64,000 nucleotides of DNA from Legionella micdadei (GTDB lineage: Bacteria > Pseudomonadota > Gammaproteobacteria > Legionellales > Legionellaceae), in contig NZ_LN614830.1 of assembly GCF_000953635.1 (NCBI RefSeq), positions 2,409,001-2,473,000 on the forward strand, given 5' to 3'. Position numbers and translations under genes: made by a program. Within the stretch, counting starts at the first letter, position 1, and each line of letters starts with the position of its first letter. Below, piece by piece: positions 55,168-63,475 of the stretch. Below the pieces are notes generated by a model. That model was not told the origin of the DNA. It made no database searches and saw only the letters and a list, made by a program, of their open reading frames with translations.

Positions 55168-55547
55168 CCAATGCGATCAGTCCAACTCAAGAAATGAGCA
55201 TTGATCAAGCCGATTACTTAAAACTATTCATGCAAGAACTAACTTATCAAGATCCGTTAAAACCAATTGATAATAAAGAGTTCATGGCACAGATGGCTCA
55301 ATTTTCAGCACTCCAAGAAGCACAGACTACTAATCAACTATTAGAATCTTTAGCCGAGAGTAATAAAAGTCTAATGCTTCTCGGTAAAAATGTAACCCTT
55401 AGGAATAGCGATCTCGATGGAGTGGTCAACAAAATTGAATTTTCACCCAATTCTCCTCCATGGGTTCATGTACTACTCACCAACGGTGATAATCCACGTG
55501 TGCAATTAACGGATATCACCATTGTCCGAAATTCGGCTAACCAATAA
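55164..55547 (+). CDS. flgD: Flagellar hook assembly scaffold FlgD (short)
   Basis: This 127-residue protein has the conserved FlgD N-terminus (DYLKLFMQELTYQDPLKPIDNKEFMAQMAQFSALQE). It then has about 50 residues resembling the start of the beta domain (LLGKNVTLRNSDLDGVV). The FnIII-like half of ordinary FlgD (about 220 residues) is missing. It acts as the hook cap during assembly. Confidence 0.9.
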   Translation: MTNAISPTQEMSIDQADYLKLFMQELTYQDPLKPIDNKEFMAQMAQFSALQEAQTTNQLLESLAESNKSLMLLGKNVTLRNSDLDGVVNKIEFSPNSPPWVHVLLTNGDNPRVQLTDITIVRNSANQ

Positions 55548-55557
55548 GGAAATTGAA

Positions 55558-56865
55558 ATGAGTAATACTTATTACACTAGTTTAACAGGAATGCTTGCGG
55601 CAAGTTATGGTTTGCAAAATGCATCGCATAATGTTGCGAATATGCAAAGTCCAGGTTTCAAACGCAGTGACGTGTTCTATTCTTCTCTTGGCGATGGAAA
55701 AAACCACGGTCAGTTTGGTTCAGGAGTGACTGTCGCAGAAACTGCCACAAATTTTAGTGCAGGCAAGTACCTCGGAACAGGAAACCCTGCTGATTTTGCC
55801 ATTGTAGGCCAAGGATTTTTTATCGTCCGCCTTAAAAACGGTGAGATTCTATACACTCGCAACGGGGAATTTAATTTTAATAGCGAGGGTGTACTAGTTG
55901 ACAAGCGCAGCGGTGGTTTCGTGCAAGGGTATAATGCACATGGCGATTTAGTCCCTATACAGCAAACTGCTGCTAAAACATTGGTCGGCAAAGCAACGCG
56001 TCATGTGAATTTGGCAGGTGATTTTATTCTTGTTAAAGCAAAACAGAATAACAACCAAGATCCAGATCCCATCAAAAGTGATTATGAAAATATTCAATTT
56101 ACGGTTGATAATATTTTCGATGCTAAAGGTAAAGCCCATAAAATAGAATTTGAATTTAAACCTAAAGGATACTTAAGAAATCAACCAAACGACAATCAAC
56201 CCAATACCAATTATCCCAACGATAATCGATTAAACAATAACCGGGATGGTTTGGAATGGGAACTGATCAAGGCAAGCTACGATGGTATAAATCTCGCACT
56301 TACTCCACAATTTTTGGAGTTTAGTGATCTTCAGCAGGGTGCTCCCGCTTCAGGACAGAATTTTATCGATCTTCAATTACCGAGTAATCAACTGGTCACC
56401 TTCAATTTTGGCAATTATATGTCTGATCAAGACAAATCCGTCCGTCTCAATATAGAAGACGCCATTAAACCCGCTACCAACATCACTGTGTATCAACAAG
56501 ACGGCAACATTGAAGGAAATTTAATTGGATTTTCCTTTGATGAGAACGGACAAATCTCTTGGCAGTATGATAATAACCAAACGATAGGAGGAATCCACAT
56601 TGCTTTAGCTAAGTTCGATGATCTAGAACACAATTTAATACCCGCTAACGATAATTTATTCCGCGCTAAAACTGAACAAGGTAGACAAATTGGCCGCGCC
56701 AATAAAGATGGTTTCGGTAATTTGCAACCTGGAAAAATCGAAACGTCGAATGTCGATTCGACTACTGAATTTGCAAATATTATTGTTTTGCAACGCATGT
56801 TCCAAGCTTGCTCTCAAATCATGGAAATCGATAAACAATTACTCGAAGAGTTACATAAGAAATGA
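55558..56865 (+). CDS. flgE: Flagellar hook protein FlgE
   Basis: This 435-residue protein has the N-terminal hook motif LQNASHNVANMQSPGFKRSDV. The body includes DFAIVGQGFFIVRLKNGEILYTRNGEF and YNAHGDLV. The C-terminus is ETSNVDSTTEFANIIVLQRMFQACSQIMEIDKQLLEEL. A short Asn/Pro-rich repeat (QPNDNQPNTNYPNDN) lies in the variable region. AAGGA lies 7 nt before the ATG at 55558. It polymerises into the hook, the last external structure for which a gene is present. Confidence 0.94.
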   Translation: MSNTYYTSLTGMLAASYGLQNASHNVANMQSPGFKRSDVFYSSLGDGKNHGQFGSGVTVAETATNFSAGKYLGTGNPADFAIVGQGFFIVRLKNGEILYTRNGEFNFNSEGVLVDKRSGGFVQGYNAHGDLVPIQQTAAKTLVGKATRHVNLAGDFILVKAKQNNNQDPDPIKSDYENIQFTVDNIFDAKGKAHKIEFEFKPKGYLRNQPNDNQPNTNYPNDNRLNNNRDGLEWELIKASYDGINLALTPQFLEFSDLQQGAPASGQNFIDLQLPSNQLVTFNFGNYMSDQDKSVRLNIEDAIKPATNITVYQQDGNIEGNLIGFSFDENGQISWQYDNNQTIGGIHIALAKFDDLEHNLIPANDNLFRAKTEQGRQIGRANKDGFGNLQPGKIETSNVDSTTEFANIIVLQRMFQACSQIMEIDKQLLEELHKK

Positions 56866-57578
56866 AAAAAAATGCTAAACCATATCGCATAATCAACAGT
56901 ATTGAGCTGCAACACCTTACGCATCAATTTCAGGAAGTATTACTGCATTGGAATAAGACACATTTTATCGAGCCTATTGAGTTAGAAGTCAGTTGCTGTT
57001 CAGAAATTTATAAGTTTAATGAAACGCAGTTGATTAACGATAGAAATGATAGTCCTATCGCCCTAATTGACCAAGACTATTTGCCATTTTTGCAAAAATC
57101 TATTTTCGGTGAAGTGTCTTATTGCCTCGATCAAGTCAGTTCTGAGATATTTATCCGTTTATTAAATGATTTTCTATCCATGGATTCACTGCAAACCACC
57201 CGCAATTCAACCCACTACAACGAATGGATATACCCCGGATCGGCGTCATTGATTTTAACCTTTAGCCATAACAAAGGATTATTTCATCTTTATCTCCATC
57301 CAAACTGGGTATTGGCTCATCTGCAACCCCAAAATTCTCCTACTCCTTTGACAGGCTTAGAGCTCACTTTAGCCTCAAAAAAGCTAACTTTGACCATCGA
57401 ATTTGCAGCATTTCGCCTCCCTTTAGGGAAACTTCTTAATTTGCAGGTAGGAAATATCATTAAAACCGATCATGCTTTAAACAAACCCCTACTTGTTCAA
57501 TACAACAATCAAACGGTTTGCGAAGGCGAAATCGGTCGATTATTGCAACATAAATCAATTCAGCTAACGAGGTCATAA
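56862..57578 (+). CDS. fliM: FliM/SctQ-like C-ring protein with C-terminal SpoA domain
   Basis: This 238-residue protein is shorter than FliM (about 330). It starts directly with a divergent middle domain, and the N-terminal CheY-binding motif of FliM (LSQDEIDALL type) is absent. The last 65 residues form a SpoA domain (FAAFRLPLGKLLNLQVGNII, then VQYNNQTVCEGEIGRLLQHK). In size and lack of a CheY site it resembles SctQ of non-flagellar systems. It overlaps flgE by 4 nt and lies 1 nt before fliN. Confidence 0.75.
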   Translation: MKKNAKPYRIINSIELQHLTHQFQEVLLHWNKTHFIEPIELEVSCCSEIYKFNETQLINDRNDSPIALIDQDYLPFLQKSIFGEVSYCLDQVSSEIFIRLLNDFLSMDSLQTTRNSTHYNEWIYPGSASLILTFSHNKGLFHLYLHPNWVLAHLQPQNSPTPLTGLELTLASKKLTLTIEFAAFRLPLGKLLNLQVGNIIKTDHALNKPLLVQYNNQTVCEGEIGRLLQHKSIQLTRS

Positions 57579-57579
57579 C

Positions 57580-57888
57580 ATGAGTATTACCGTAAAAAAA
57601 ATTGCCTTATCCGAATTAGAGACACAAACAGAGGGCGAATCGCTGTTCAGAGACAACTACTTGGATCTTGTTGCTTCTTTAGAAATTGAATGCCAAGTGC
57701 GTTTGGGCAGCATCACCATCTCGATAAGCGAATTGCGCCGGCTTCAACAAGGTCAAATATTACGCTTGGATCAAAAAACACACGAACCCATTGATATTTT
57801 AGTTAACAATCAAGTGATTGCACGAGGGGAGCTGATGAGCGCTGACGATTGTTTTGCCCTTCTTATAACCGAGGCTCCTCATGAGTAA
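57580..57888 (+). CDS. fliN: Flagellar C-ring protein FliN
   Basis: This 102-residue protein is one SpoA domain: LEIECQVRLGSITISISELRRLQQGQILRL then PIDILVNNQVIARGEL, the FliN pattern. With the FliM/SctQ-like protein it would form the cytoplasmic sorting platform or C-ring. It overlaps fliO by 8 nt. Confidence 0.93.
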   Translation: MSITVKKIALSELETQTEGESLFRDNYLDLVASLEIECQVRLGSITISISELRRLQQGQILRLDQKTHEPIDILVNNQVIARGELMSADDCFALLITEAPHE

Positions 57889-58228
57889 TTGCCAACCTGT
57901 CTTACTTTTTGGGCTAATGAGTTTTTCCTCAAGCCAAGTCTTTGCGGAAAATATCCCTTTTAAAGAGAATTTCCAACTCAAACCAGGTTGGATCATTTAT
58001 CTTTTAGCTATTCTAACCCTTGCTGCGATTTATTTGATTTCAGCTAGAAAAAATCGGGGTTCACAGCTTCAATCTTCGGCATGCTTAGTCGTTGATAAGA
58101 AACGTTTAAGCACTAAAACGACGGTATACATCCTCGATTATCAAAATCAACGTTTTCTTCTTGCTGAAAATCAACATGCATTAGTTTTCCAACAATTAAA
58201 TAAAGAGACTCACGATGTTGCGCGGTAA
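57881..58228 (+). CDS. fliO: Flagellar biosynthesis protein FliO
   Basis: This 115-residue single-pass membrane protein has a cleavable-looking N-terminus (LFGLMSFSSSQVFA), a membrane segment (GWIIYLLAILTLAAIYLI) and a short cytoplasmic domain (VVDKKRLSTKTTVYILDYQNQRFLLAEN) typical of FliO. It assists FliP assembly and is characteristic of flagellar rather than non-flagellar systems. It overlaps fliP by 14 nt. Confidence 0.88.
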   Translation: MSNCQPVLLFGLMSFSSSQVFAENIPFKENFQLKPGWIIYLLAILTLAAIYLISARKNRGSQLQSSACLVVDKKRLSTKTTVYILDYQNQRFLLAENQHALVFQQLNKETHDVAR

Positions 58229-58961
58229 AAAATTATTAATTACAAGCATGGCCTTATTCTTTGCCTACCTCCCTTTAATAGCCCACGCGCATTCCCCAAC
58301 ATTATCTTTTGGTCCTATTCACTTCGATCAGGATGGCATTTCTCCAGCCCTGCAGGTTTTTGTTTTGTTAACTTTATTAAGTTTAGCCCCTAGTTTACTC
58401 ATTATGCTTTCCTCTTTTACCCGTATTGTCGTCGTGTTATCTATGCTTCGTAACGCTTTAGGGTTGCAACAAACACCGCCGAATTCAGTCCTCATCAGTT
58501 TGTCATTATTCCTTACCCTTTTTTCCATGATGCCTGTGGCTAAAGTGATTTACACAGAAGCTTATCAACCTTATCAAACTCATCAAATTAATACCGAAAC
58601 GGCTCTCGCAAAAGCAAAAATTCCATTAAAGCAATTCATGCTAAGACAGACGCGCGAAAAAGACATGCAGGTGATTTTAGAATTAGCAAAAGAACCCTTA
58701 CCAGCAACAGCACAGGATATCAAATTGTATCAACTTATTCCGGCATTCCTACTTAGCGAATTACAAACAGCTTTTCAAATTGGCTTCATGATTTTTTTAC
58801 CTTTTTTGCTGGTTGATCTCATTATTTCGGGTATTTTAATGACCATGGGAATGATGATGGTTCCACCGATGACGATTGCCCTGCCCGTCAAAATTTTACT
58901 CTTTGTATTAATCGATGGATGGGATATAGTGATACAAGCTTTGATTGGGAGTTTTCACTAG
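58215..58961 (+). CDS. fliP: Flagellar export apparatus protein FliP
   Basis: This 248-residue protein, the normal length, has a signal peptide (SMALFFAYLPLIAHAHS) and the FliP signatures LSLAPSLLIMLSSFTRIVVVLSMLRNALGLQQTPPN and MGMMMVPPMTIALPVKILLFVL. It forms the core of the FliPQR gate. It is 3 nt from the TPR gene. Confidence 0.96.
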   Translation: MLRGKKLLITSMALFFAYLPLIAHAHSPTLSFGPIHFDQDGISPALQVFVLLTLLSLAPSLLIMLSSFTRIVVVLSMLRNALGLQQTPPNSVLISLSLFLTLFSMMPVAKVIYTEAYQPYQTHQINTETALAKAKIPLKQFMLRQTREKDMQVILELAKEPLPATAQDIKLYQLIPAFLLSELQTAFQIGFMIFLPFLLVDLIISGILMTMGMMMVPPMTIALPVKILLFVLIDGWDIVIQALIGSFH

Positions 58962-58964
58962 GAA

Positions 58965-60101
58965 ATGGACACAATGGATAATATAAAGGAGAGGCTAAAC
59001 CGTTATTTACAGTTTCTTGAGCAAGATCCTTCAAATGTCAATTTATTACTTTCGATAAGTGAAAGTTACCGCCAATTAAATGATTTTAACGAAGCACAGC
59101 GGTATCTCGACAAAGCTAAAACAATCGATGCCAATGCCTGCATTGCTTTAGAAGGTATTCTTGCTTTGAATCAAGGCCATTTTGAACGGGCAAAAAAAGC
59201 ACTTTTTCAAGCAGTTAGCTCAGAAGATTTACCTATTCTTCGTTATAATTTGGCAGTGTGCCATTATTCATTGAACGAACCCGATGAAGGTATAGCGGCC
59301 TTAACACCTTTGTTTAAACAAAATCCTTCCTACGAGATTGAATTTCTCATGGCCCAATTGCTCCAACAACAAGGGCAACTTGAGCAAGCCATTAACCTGT
59401 TGAAATTCGTTTTAGAACAGCATGGTTCATCTGAAAAAACTTTGGTCTTATTAGCGCAATTATACCTCGATAATCACGATGAAATCGCAGCTGCAAACAC
59501 AGCCCAGCAAGTTTTGATTATCAACCAGAAAAATTATGAAGCCCAGGTAATCCTTCTATTATTGCGTTTAGTGAAAGAAGAAGTCACAGTTAATGAAATC
59601 GAAATTAAAAAACTACTTGCTGAACACGCTACCGATAGTCGATTATGGTTTGCCTTAGGCACAACTTATTTTCGCGCCATTCGCTTGCAAGATGCCGAAA
59701 AAGCCTACTTAAAAGCGGCTAAATTAAATCCTCAGTTTTATGACAATTGGGTCAGCTTAGGGTGGTGTCAGCTATTCCTTGATAAATTAGATGAGGCACA
59801 ACACTGTTATCAACAAGCTATTGCTCTTAATGAGGGCAATTCGGAAGGTTGGGGAGGATTAGCATTAATCCATGCATTACGCAGCAATCTAGATGATGCA
59901 GCTGATTTAATTACTAAAGCAGCAGCCTTAGATTCCGAATGCTTTTTGGCAAAAATAGCGCAAATTATTCATTTAAGTCATGCCAATCCGGGAAAAGCTG
60001 AAGTGCAATTTAAGGAAACTTTCCCGCAAATTGTAGAACAAATCAATGCAGCGATGGCTACAGTACTACAAGAGGTGGATAAGAATAAGACAGTGCATTA
60101 A
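58965..60101 (+). CDS. Tetratricopeptide repeat protein linked to the flagellar-type operon
   Basis: This 378-residue soluble protein is made of about ten TPR units (for example DFNEAQRYLDKAKTIDANA, LQDAEKAYLKAAKLNPQF, KLDEAQHCYQQAIALNEGN). It has no signal peptide. It starts 3 nt after fliP, so it is in the same operon. No catalytic domain is seen. TPR proteins act as chaperones in type III secretion, so a chaperone or sorting role is attractive, though this one is longer than class II T3SS chaperones (about 160 residues). Confidence 0.85.
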   Translation: MDTMDNIKERLNRYLQFLEQDPSNVNLLLSISESYRQLNDFNEAQRYLDKAKTIDANACIALEGILALNQGHFERAKKALFQAVSSEDLPILRYNLAVCHYSLNEPDEGIAALTPLFKQNPSYEIEFLMAQLLQQQGQLEQAINLLKFVLEQHGSSEKTLVLLAQLYLDNHDEIAAANTAQQVLIINQKNYEAQVILLLLRLVKEEVTVNEIEIKKLLAEHATDSRLWFALGTTYFRAIRLQDAEKAYLKAAKLNPQFYDNWVSLGWCQLFLDKLDEAQHCYQQAIALNEGNSEGWGGLALIHALRSNLDDAADLITKAAALDSECFLAKIAQIIHLSHANPGKAEVQFKETFPQIVEQINAAMATVLQEVDKNKTVH

Positions 60102-60244
60102 TGATGGTTCCAATGCATCTTCTATGATGAATTTAGATGTTAACCACTCCGACACATGTGGGTATGTTCAAGAAAGATCTTAGAAGAGTTGGGCATTGCG
60201 TTAATATATACTTAAGAGGGTAATTCACTAATAGGGACATCGTC

Positions 60245-61414
60245 ATGGACACCACCGAATGGCTCAAACAGCTTGTTGCCCTTGATACGACTTCACGCAA
60301 CTCAAATCTCGAGCTAATCCATTTAGTTCAAGACTGGTATAAATCACATCATCTTTCACCAAAACTTATTTATGACGACAAAAGAACTAAAGCCAATCTC
60401 TTTGTCACCCTGCCGGCTCATGATGGCAATTGTACAAATGGAGGTCTTGTTCTATCGGGCCATACTGACGTAGTCCCTGTTGATGGACAAGACTGGGATA
60501 CCAACCCTTTTGAACTAAGCGAACGCCATGGTTGTCTTTATGGACGTGGTACGGCTGACATGAAAGGTTTTATTGCTGTTTTGCTGAAACTCGTCCCTGA
60601 ATTTTGCCAACTCAAGCTGGCTAAACCCATTCATTTTGTTTTTTCCTATGATGAGGAAATAGGCTGCTTGGGAATCCCTTCTTTACTAGACAATTTAAAA
60701 AAATGGGAAATCAAACCCGAAGGTTGTGTGATAGGTGAGCCGACTAACATGCAACCTGTCACAGCAAATAAAGGCAGATTACTCTTTCGCTGCCGCATCC
60801 ATGGCGCAGCAGCCCATTCTTCCTTGACTACTCTAGGTTGTAACGCCATTGAACATGCAGCACAATTGATTAGTTACTTACGCAATTTAGCAAATCACTA
60901 TAAAGAGCAAGGGCCATTTGATAAGGATTTTGACGTACCCTTCACCTCGGTTTCAACCAATATGGTTCATGGGGGTAGTGCTTATAATATTATTCCAGAG
61001 TGGTGCGAATTCGTTTTCGAATTCCGTTACTTACCTCATCTAAATCCCCAAGAAATCACGGAAACCATTCAACACTATATTCAAAAAACATTGTTACCCG
61101 AATTACATAAAGAATATCCGGAAGCAACCGTTGAGCTTACAAAAATCTCAGGAGGGGGACCAGGACTCGATACTTCTGAAAACGAAGTAATCACCCAATT
61201 AATTCGTCAGGTCACACAAGTGAAGAAAAAGAACAAAGTTGCTTATACCACCGAAGCAGGATTTTATCATCGCGCTAAAATACCGACCGTAATTTGTGGA
61301 CCTGGCAGCATTGAACAAGCTCATCGTGCCAACGAATTTGTGACCTTGGAGCAGCTTAGAGAATGTGAAACAATCATTTCTAAATTGGTCAATCATTTCG
61401 TGTTGACCAAATAA
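60245..61414 (+). CDS. argE: Acetylornithine deacetylase (M20 family)
   Basis: This 389-residue metallohydrolase has SGHTDVVPVDGQDW, GRGTADMKGF, the catalytic Glu pair in YDEEIGCLG and the dimerisation domain with AAAHSSLTTLGCNAIEHA. This matches ArgE of the M20A family at normal length. It releases acetate from N-acetylornithine in arginine synthesis. AGGGA lies 8 nt before the ATG. A related M20 deacylase activity cannot be excluded. Confidence 0.88.
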   Translation: MDTTEWLKQLVALDTTSRNSNLELIHLVQDWYKSHHLSPKLIYDDKRTKANLFVTLPAHDGNCTNGGLVLSGHTDVVPVDGQDWDTNPFELSERHGCLYGRGTADMKGFIAVLLKLVPEFCQLKLAKPIHFVFSYDEEIGCLGIPSLLDNLKKWEIKPEGCVIGEPTNMQPVTANKGRLLFRCRIHGAAAHSSLTTLGCNAIEHAAQLISYLRNLANHYKEQGPFDKDFDVPFTSVSTNMVHGGSAYNIIPEWCEFVFEFRYLPHLNPQEITETIQHYIQKTLLPELHKEYPEATVELTKISGGGPGLDTSENEVITQLIRQVTQVKKKNKVAYTTEAGFYHRAKIPTVICGPGSIEQAHRANEFVTLEQLRECETIISKLVNHFVLTK

Positions 61415-61452
61415 TTTAATGAGCTGAAAACGCAACCTCTTAACAACACGCT

Positions 61453-61785
61453 CTAATGAGTTGCACTACTCGTTGCTGGTTGATGTGGTTGAGGTGTATA
61501 AGCGGGCGCTGTAGGCCAAACAGCACCTGCTCCATATCCTGGTTTGGTTGAAAGCGCGTTAGGATTAACAACATAAGAGTCCGTACCCACTTGCTTAGTT
61601 GGCATCGTGTTCATTCCCGAATTGGGAAAACTTGTCGTTGCCTTATCAGTACCCACCATGGCACCGCTACCCTGTACCGCCATCGCCAGTTGCGTTTTTG
61701 CTTGAAATTGCCCAACATGGGCAAAACTTCCATTAACTAAGATTGAAACACCAAACAGTGCTATTAATAAGGTAAATTTCTTCAT
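61453..61785 (-). CDS. Small secreted protein of unknown function
   Basis: This 110-residue protein has a signal peptide (KKFTLLIALFGVSILVNGSFA). The mature part is low complexity, rich in Thr, Ala, Pro and Gly and without Cys. It is probably periplasmic or extracellular. AGGAGG lies 6 nt upstream of this ATG; the ATG three bases earlier is also possible. No family is recognised. Confidence 0.65.
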   Translation of the reverse strand: MKKFTLLIALFGVSILVNGSFAHVGQFQAKTQLAMAVQGSGAMVGTDKATTSFPNSGMNTMPTKQVGTDSYVVNPNALSTKPGYGAGAVWPTAPAYTPQPHQPATSSATH

Positions 61786-61926
61786 CATCTACCTCCTTCC
61801 CTGTTTCATTTGTGAGCTTGCCCAATAAGCAAATACCTCACTCTTTCCTGTAGGATTAAAATGAGTTCATTATCCCCTTTTATTAAGTATAGAACTTTGC
61901 AAATGATGGAACAAAATTATCAATCG

Positions 61927-62532
61927 CTATTTAATTCCGATTGAATGTATTGAATCCCCATAGCCAGTATTATGCTCCAATTCAGGTTGAGCTTCTTCCA
62001 ATAGATAAGTCCAACCACCTAAATCAACCGTGATTGACAGAAATTGCTCACCAGAAGTGAGAAAATGATGATGATGTATATTTTTTGAGTCGATATTGAT
62101 CAGGAATTTTTTATAATTAAAATGTCGAATAGCCTCATGTATGTAATACACTTCTTTTTCTGTCCCAGAAACAAGAAGTTTGCCGGTATCAGCATCAATT
62201 TGACCTCTCTCTCCACCGACAAAAGCTAATTCACTTAGCATCAAGGGCTCATCTGGTTCTACTTCCAAGTGATTTCTCAGTGTGCGGAAAAAATACTTTA
62301 AAACAGTCATGGCAGCCTCGGGAAAAGCCTTTGTTTGAAGAGCAAAGCCTGACCAATGATATAAGCCGCAGAAAGATACAAGCTCATCTTCATACCAGAA
62401 ATTACCTCTAACAATAAAAGCAATACAAGTTGAAACGCCTTCAGTTCTAATTTTTGTTTTTGCATCAGAAGAAAAGGCCATCTCATCGGTATCAACGTGT
62501 TTGATTTTATGTAGAAAATATTCATTTGTCAT
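61927..62532 (-). CDS. Unknown protein with CheD/YfiH-like features
   Basis: This protein of about 201 residues has no signal peptide. The N-terminal half has RTEGVSTCIAFIV and, 23 residues after that Cys, FCGLYHWSGF. The order and surroundings (G-x-S/T-C-hydrophobic ... G-x-x-H) resemble the Cys-His site of CheD glutamine deamidases. ELAFVGGERGQ and a later DLGG recall the CheD FGGA and DxGG elements. This is a pattern resemblance only. The function is unknown. The ATG at 62532 is used; a TTG two codons earlier is possible. Confidence 0.6.
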   Translation of the reverse strand: MTNEYFLHKIKHVDTDEMAFSSDAKTKIRTEGVSTCIAFIVRGNFWYEDELVSFCGLYHWSGFALQTKAFPEAAMTVLKYFFRTLRNHLEVEPDEPLMLSELAFVGGERGQIDADTGKLLVSGTEKEVYYIHEAIRHFNYKKFLINIDSKNIHHHHFLTSGEQFLSITVDLGGWTYLLEEAQPELEHNTGYGDSIHSIGIK

Positions 62533-62680
62533 ATACAATACTCAAATAATTAACATTAAATTTTGTAAAATTAAAATTGTTGCTAAGGGCTGTTGTCAAA
62601 GGTGGCGTGAATATTATACAGAAACCTTAGTGGGTATTGAGTCCAATAAACTAACGGCCTTCCTAGTTTAAGAGATAAAG

Positions 62681-63475
62681 TCATGCCGCAGACAAAGGGA
62701 AAATGAGTTTGATTCGAGTATAAGCAATTTGAAACCCTATTTTTTGTATATTCAGATCAGATATCGATCCTGGCTCAGTAGTTACAGATGCGATACCCGC
62801 ACCAGAGTGAATTGCATACTCAATACGTTTATCCAAAAGCGCTTTTTGCAAACCTCTGCCACGGTAAAAGGGCAATGTGCTAGTAACTCCAAGATCACAA
62901 ACACCTTGGTGTATAGCAATAGTACCCCCTGCAACTAACTTATTATTCATAAAAGCACCGAAAGGAGTCACACCTTCTGTTTTTGCATAAAGATAAAATT
63001 GTTCCCTTGCTTCTTCGTATTCAAATCCTAAAGCCACGCAGTTTGCCCATTCGTGTAAGTGATTTTCACTTATTGGTTGAATCCTAAATTCTTCATGCTT
63101 TGGTACCGTGTTGCGAACAGGTTGGGTTAAATCAAGGATAGAGATATTATTTAACTCCGAAATCACATAACCTCGGCGGCTTAGTTCAGAAAAGATAAAA
63201 TTACCAGCAAGAGGACTTAATTCTATGTCAACACGTCGATGCAGAAGTTTATGGTAGAAGTTCTCTATCGTTTCAATTTGAGAAATTAGTTTGTCTTGAT
63301 CAGTATCAAATCCCCATCCAATAACCTGCGAGAAAAAAGAGTTCTCTCCTGAGAAAAAGGCAGCACCTGTCCCTAGTTCCAAAATAGAACCCTTTGCACA
63401 TTGTTTTGTAAATCGATAATGGCTTTCCTTTATACAGTTTTCAATTTTAAAAGCTAATTCTTTCGTAATTACCAT
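62681..63475 (-). CDS. GNAT family N-acetyltransferase
   Basis: This 264-residue protein has a C-terminal GNAT domain (about residues 125-260). The acetyl-CoA loop is LPFYRGRGLQKALLDKRIEYA, preceded by the strand VCDLGVTST. The N-terminal 120 residues are a divergent extra domain that may be a second degenerate GNAT fold. The substrate is unknown. The ribosome binding site is weak. Confidence 0.78.
   Translation of the reverse strand: MVITKELAFKIENCIKESHYRFTKQCAKGSILELGTGAAFFSGENSFFSQVIGWGFDTDQDKLISQIETIENFYHKLLHRRVDIELSPLAGNFIFSELSRRGYVISELNNISILDLTQPVRNTVPKHEEFRIQPISENHLHEWANCVALGFEYEEAREQFYLYAKTEGVTPFGAFMNNKLVAGGTIAIHQGVCDLGVTSTLPFYRGRGLQKALLDKRIEYAIHSGAGIASVTTEPGSISDLNIQKIGFQIAYTRIKLIFPLSAA

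Noticed and set aside
42085-60101. Interpretation as a non-flagellar injectisome (Ysc/Hrp type)
   Set aside because: The presence of FliO, FliE, FlgB/C/F/G rod proteins, FlgH/FlgI rings and FlgE hook, and the absence of a secretin, show a flagellar rather than injectisome lineage.
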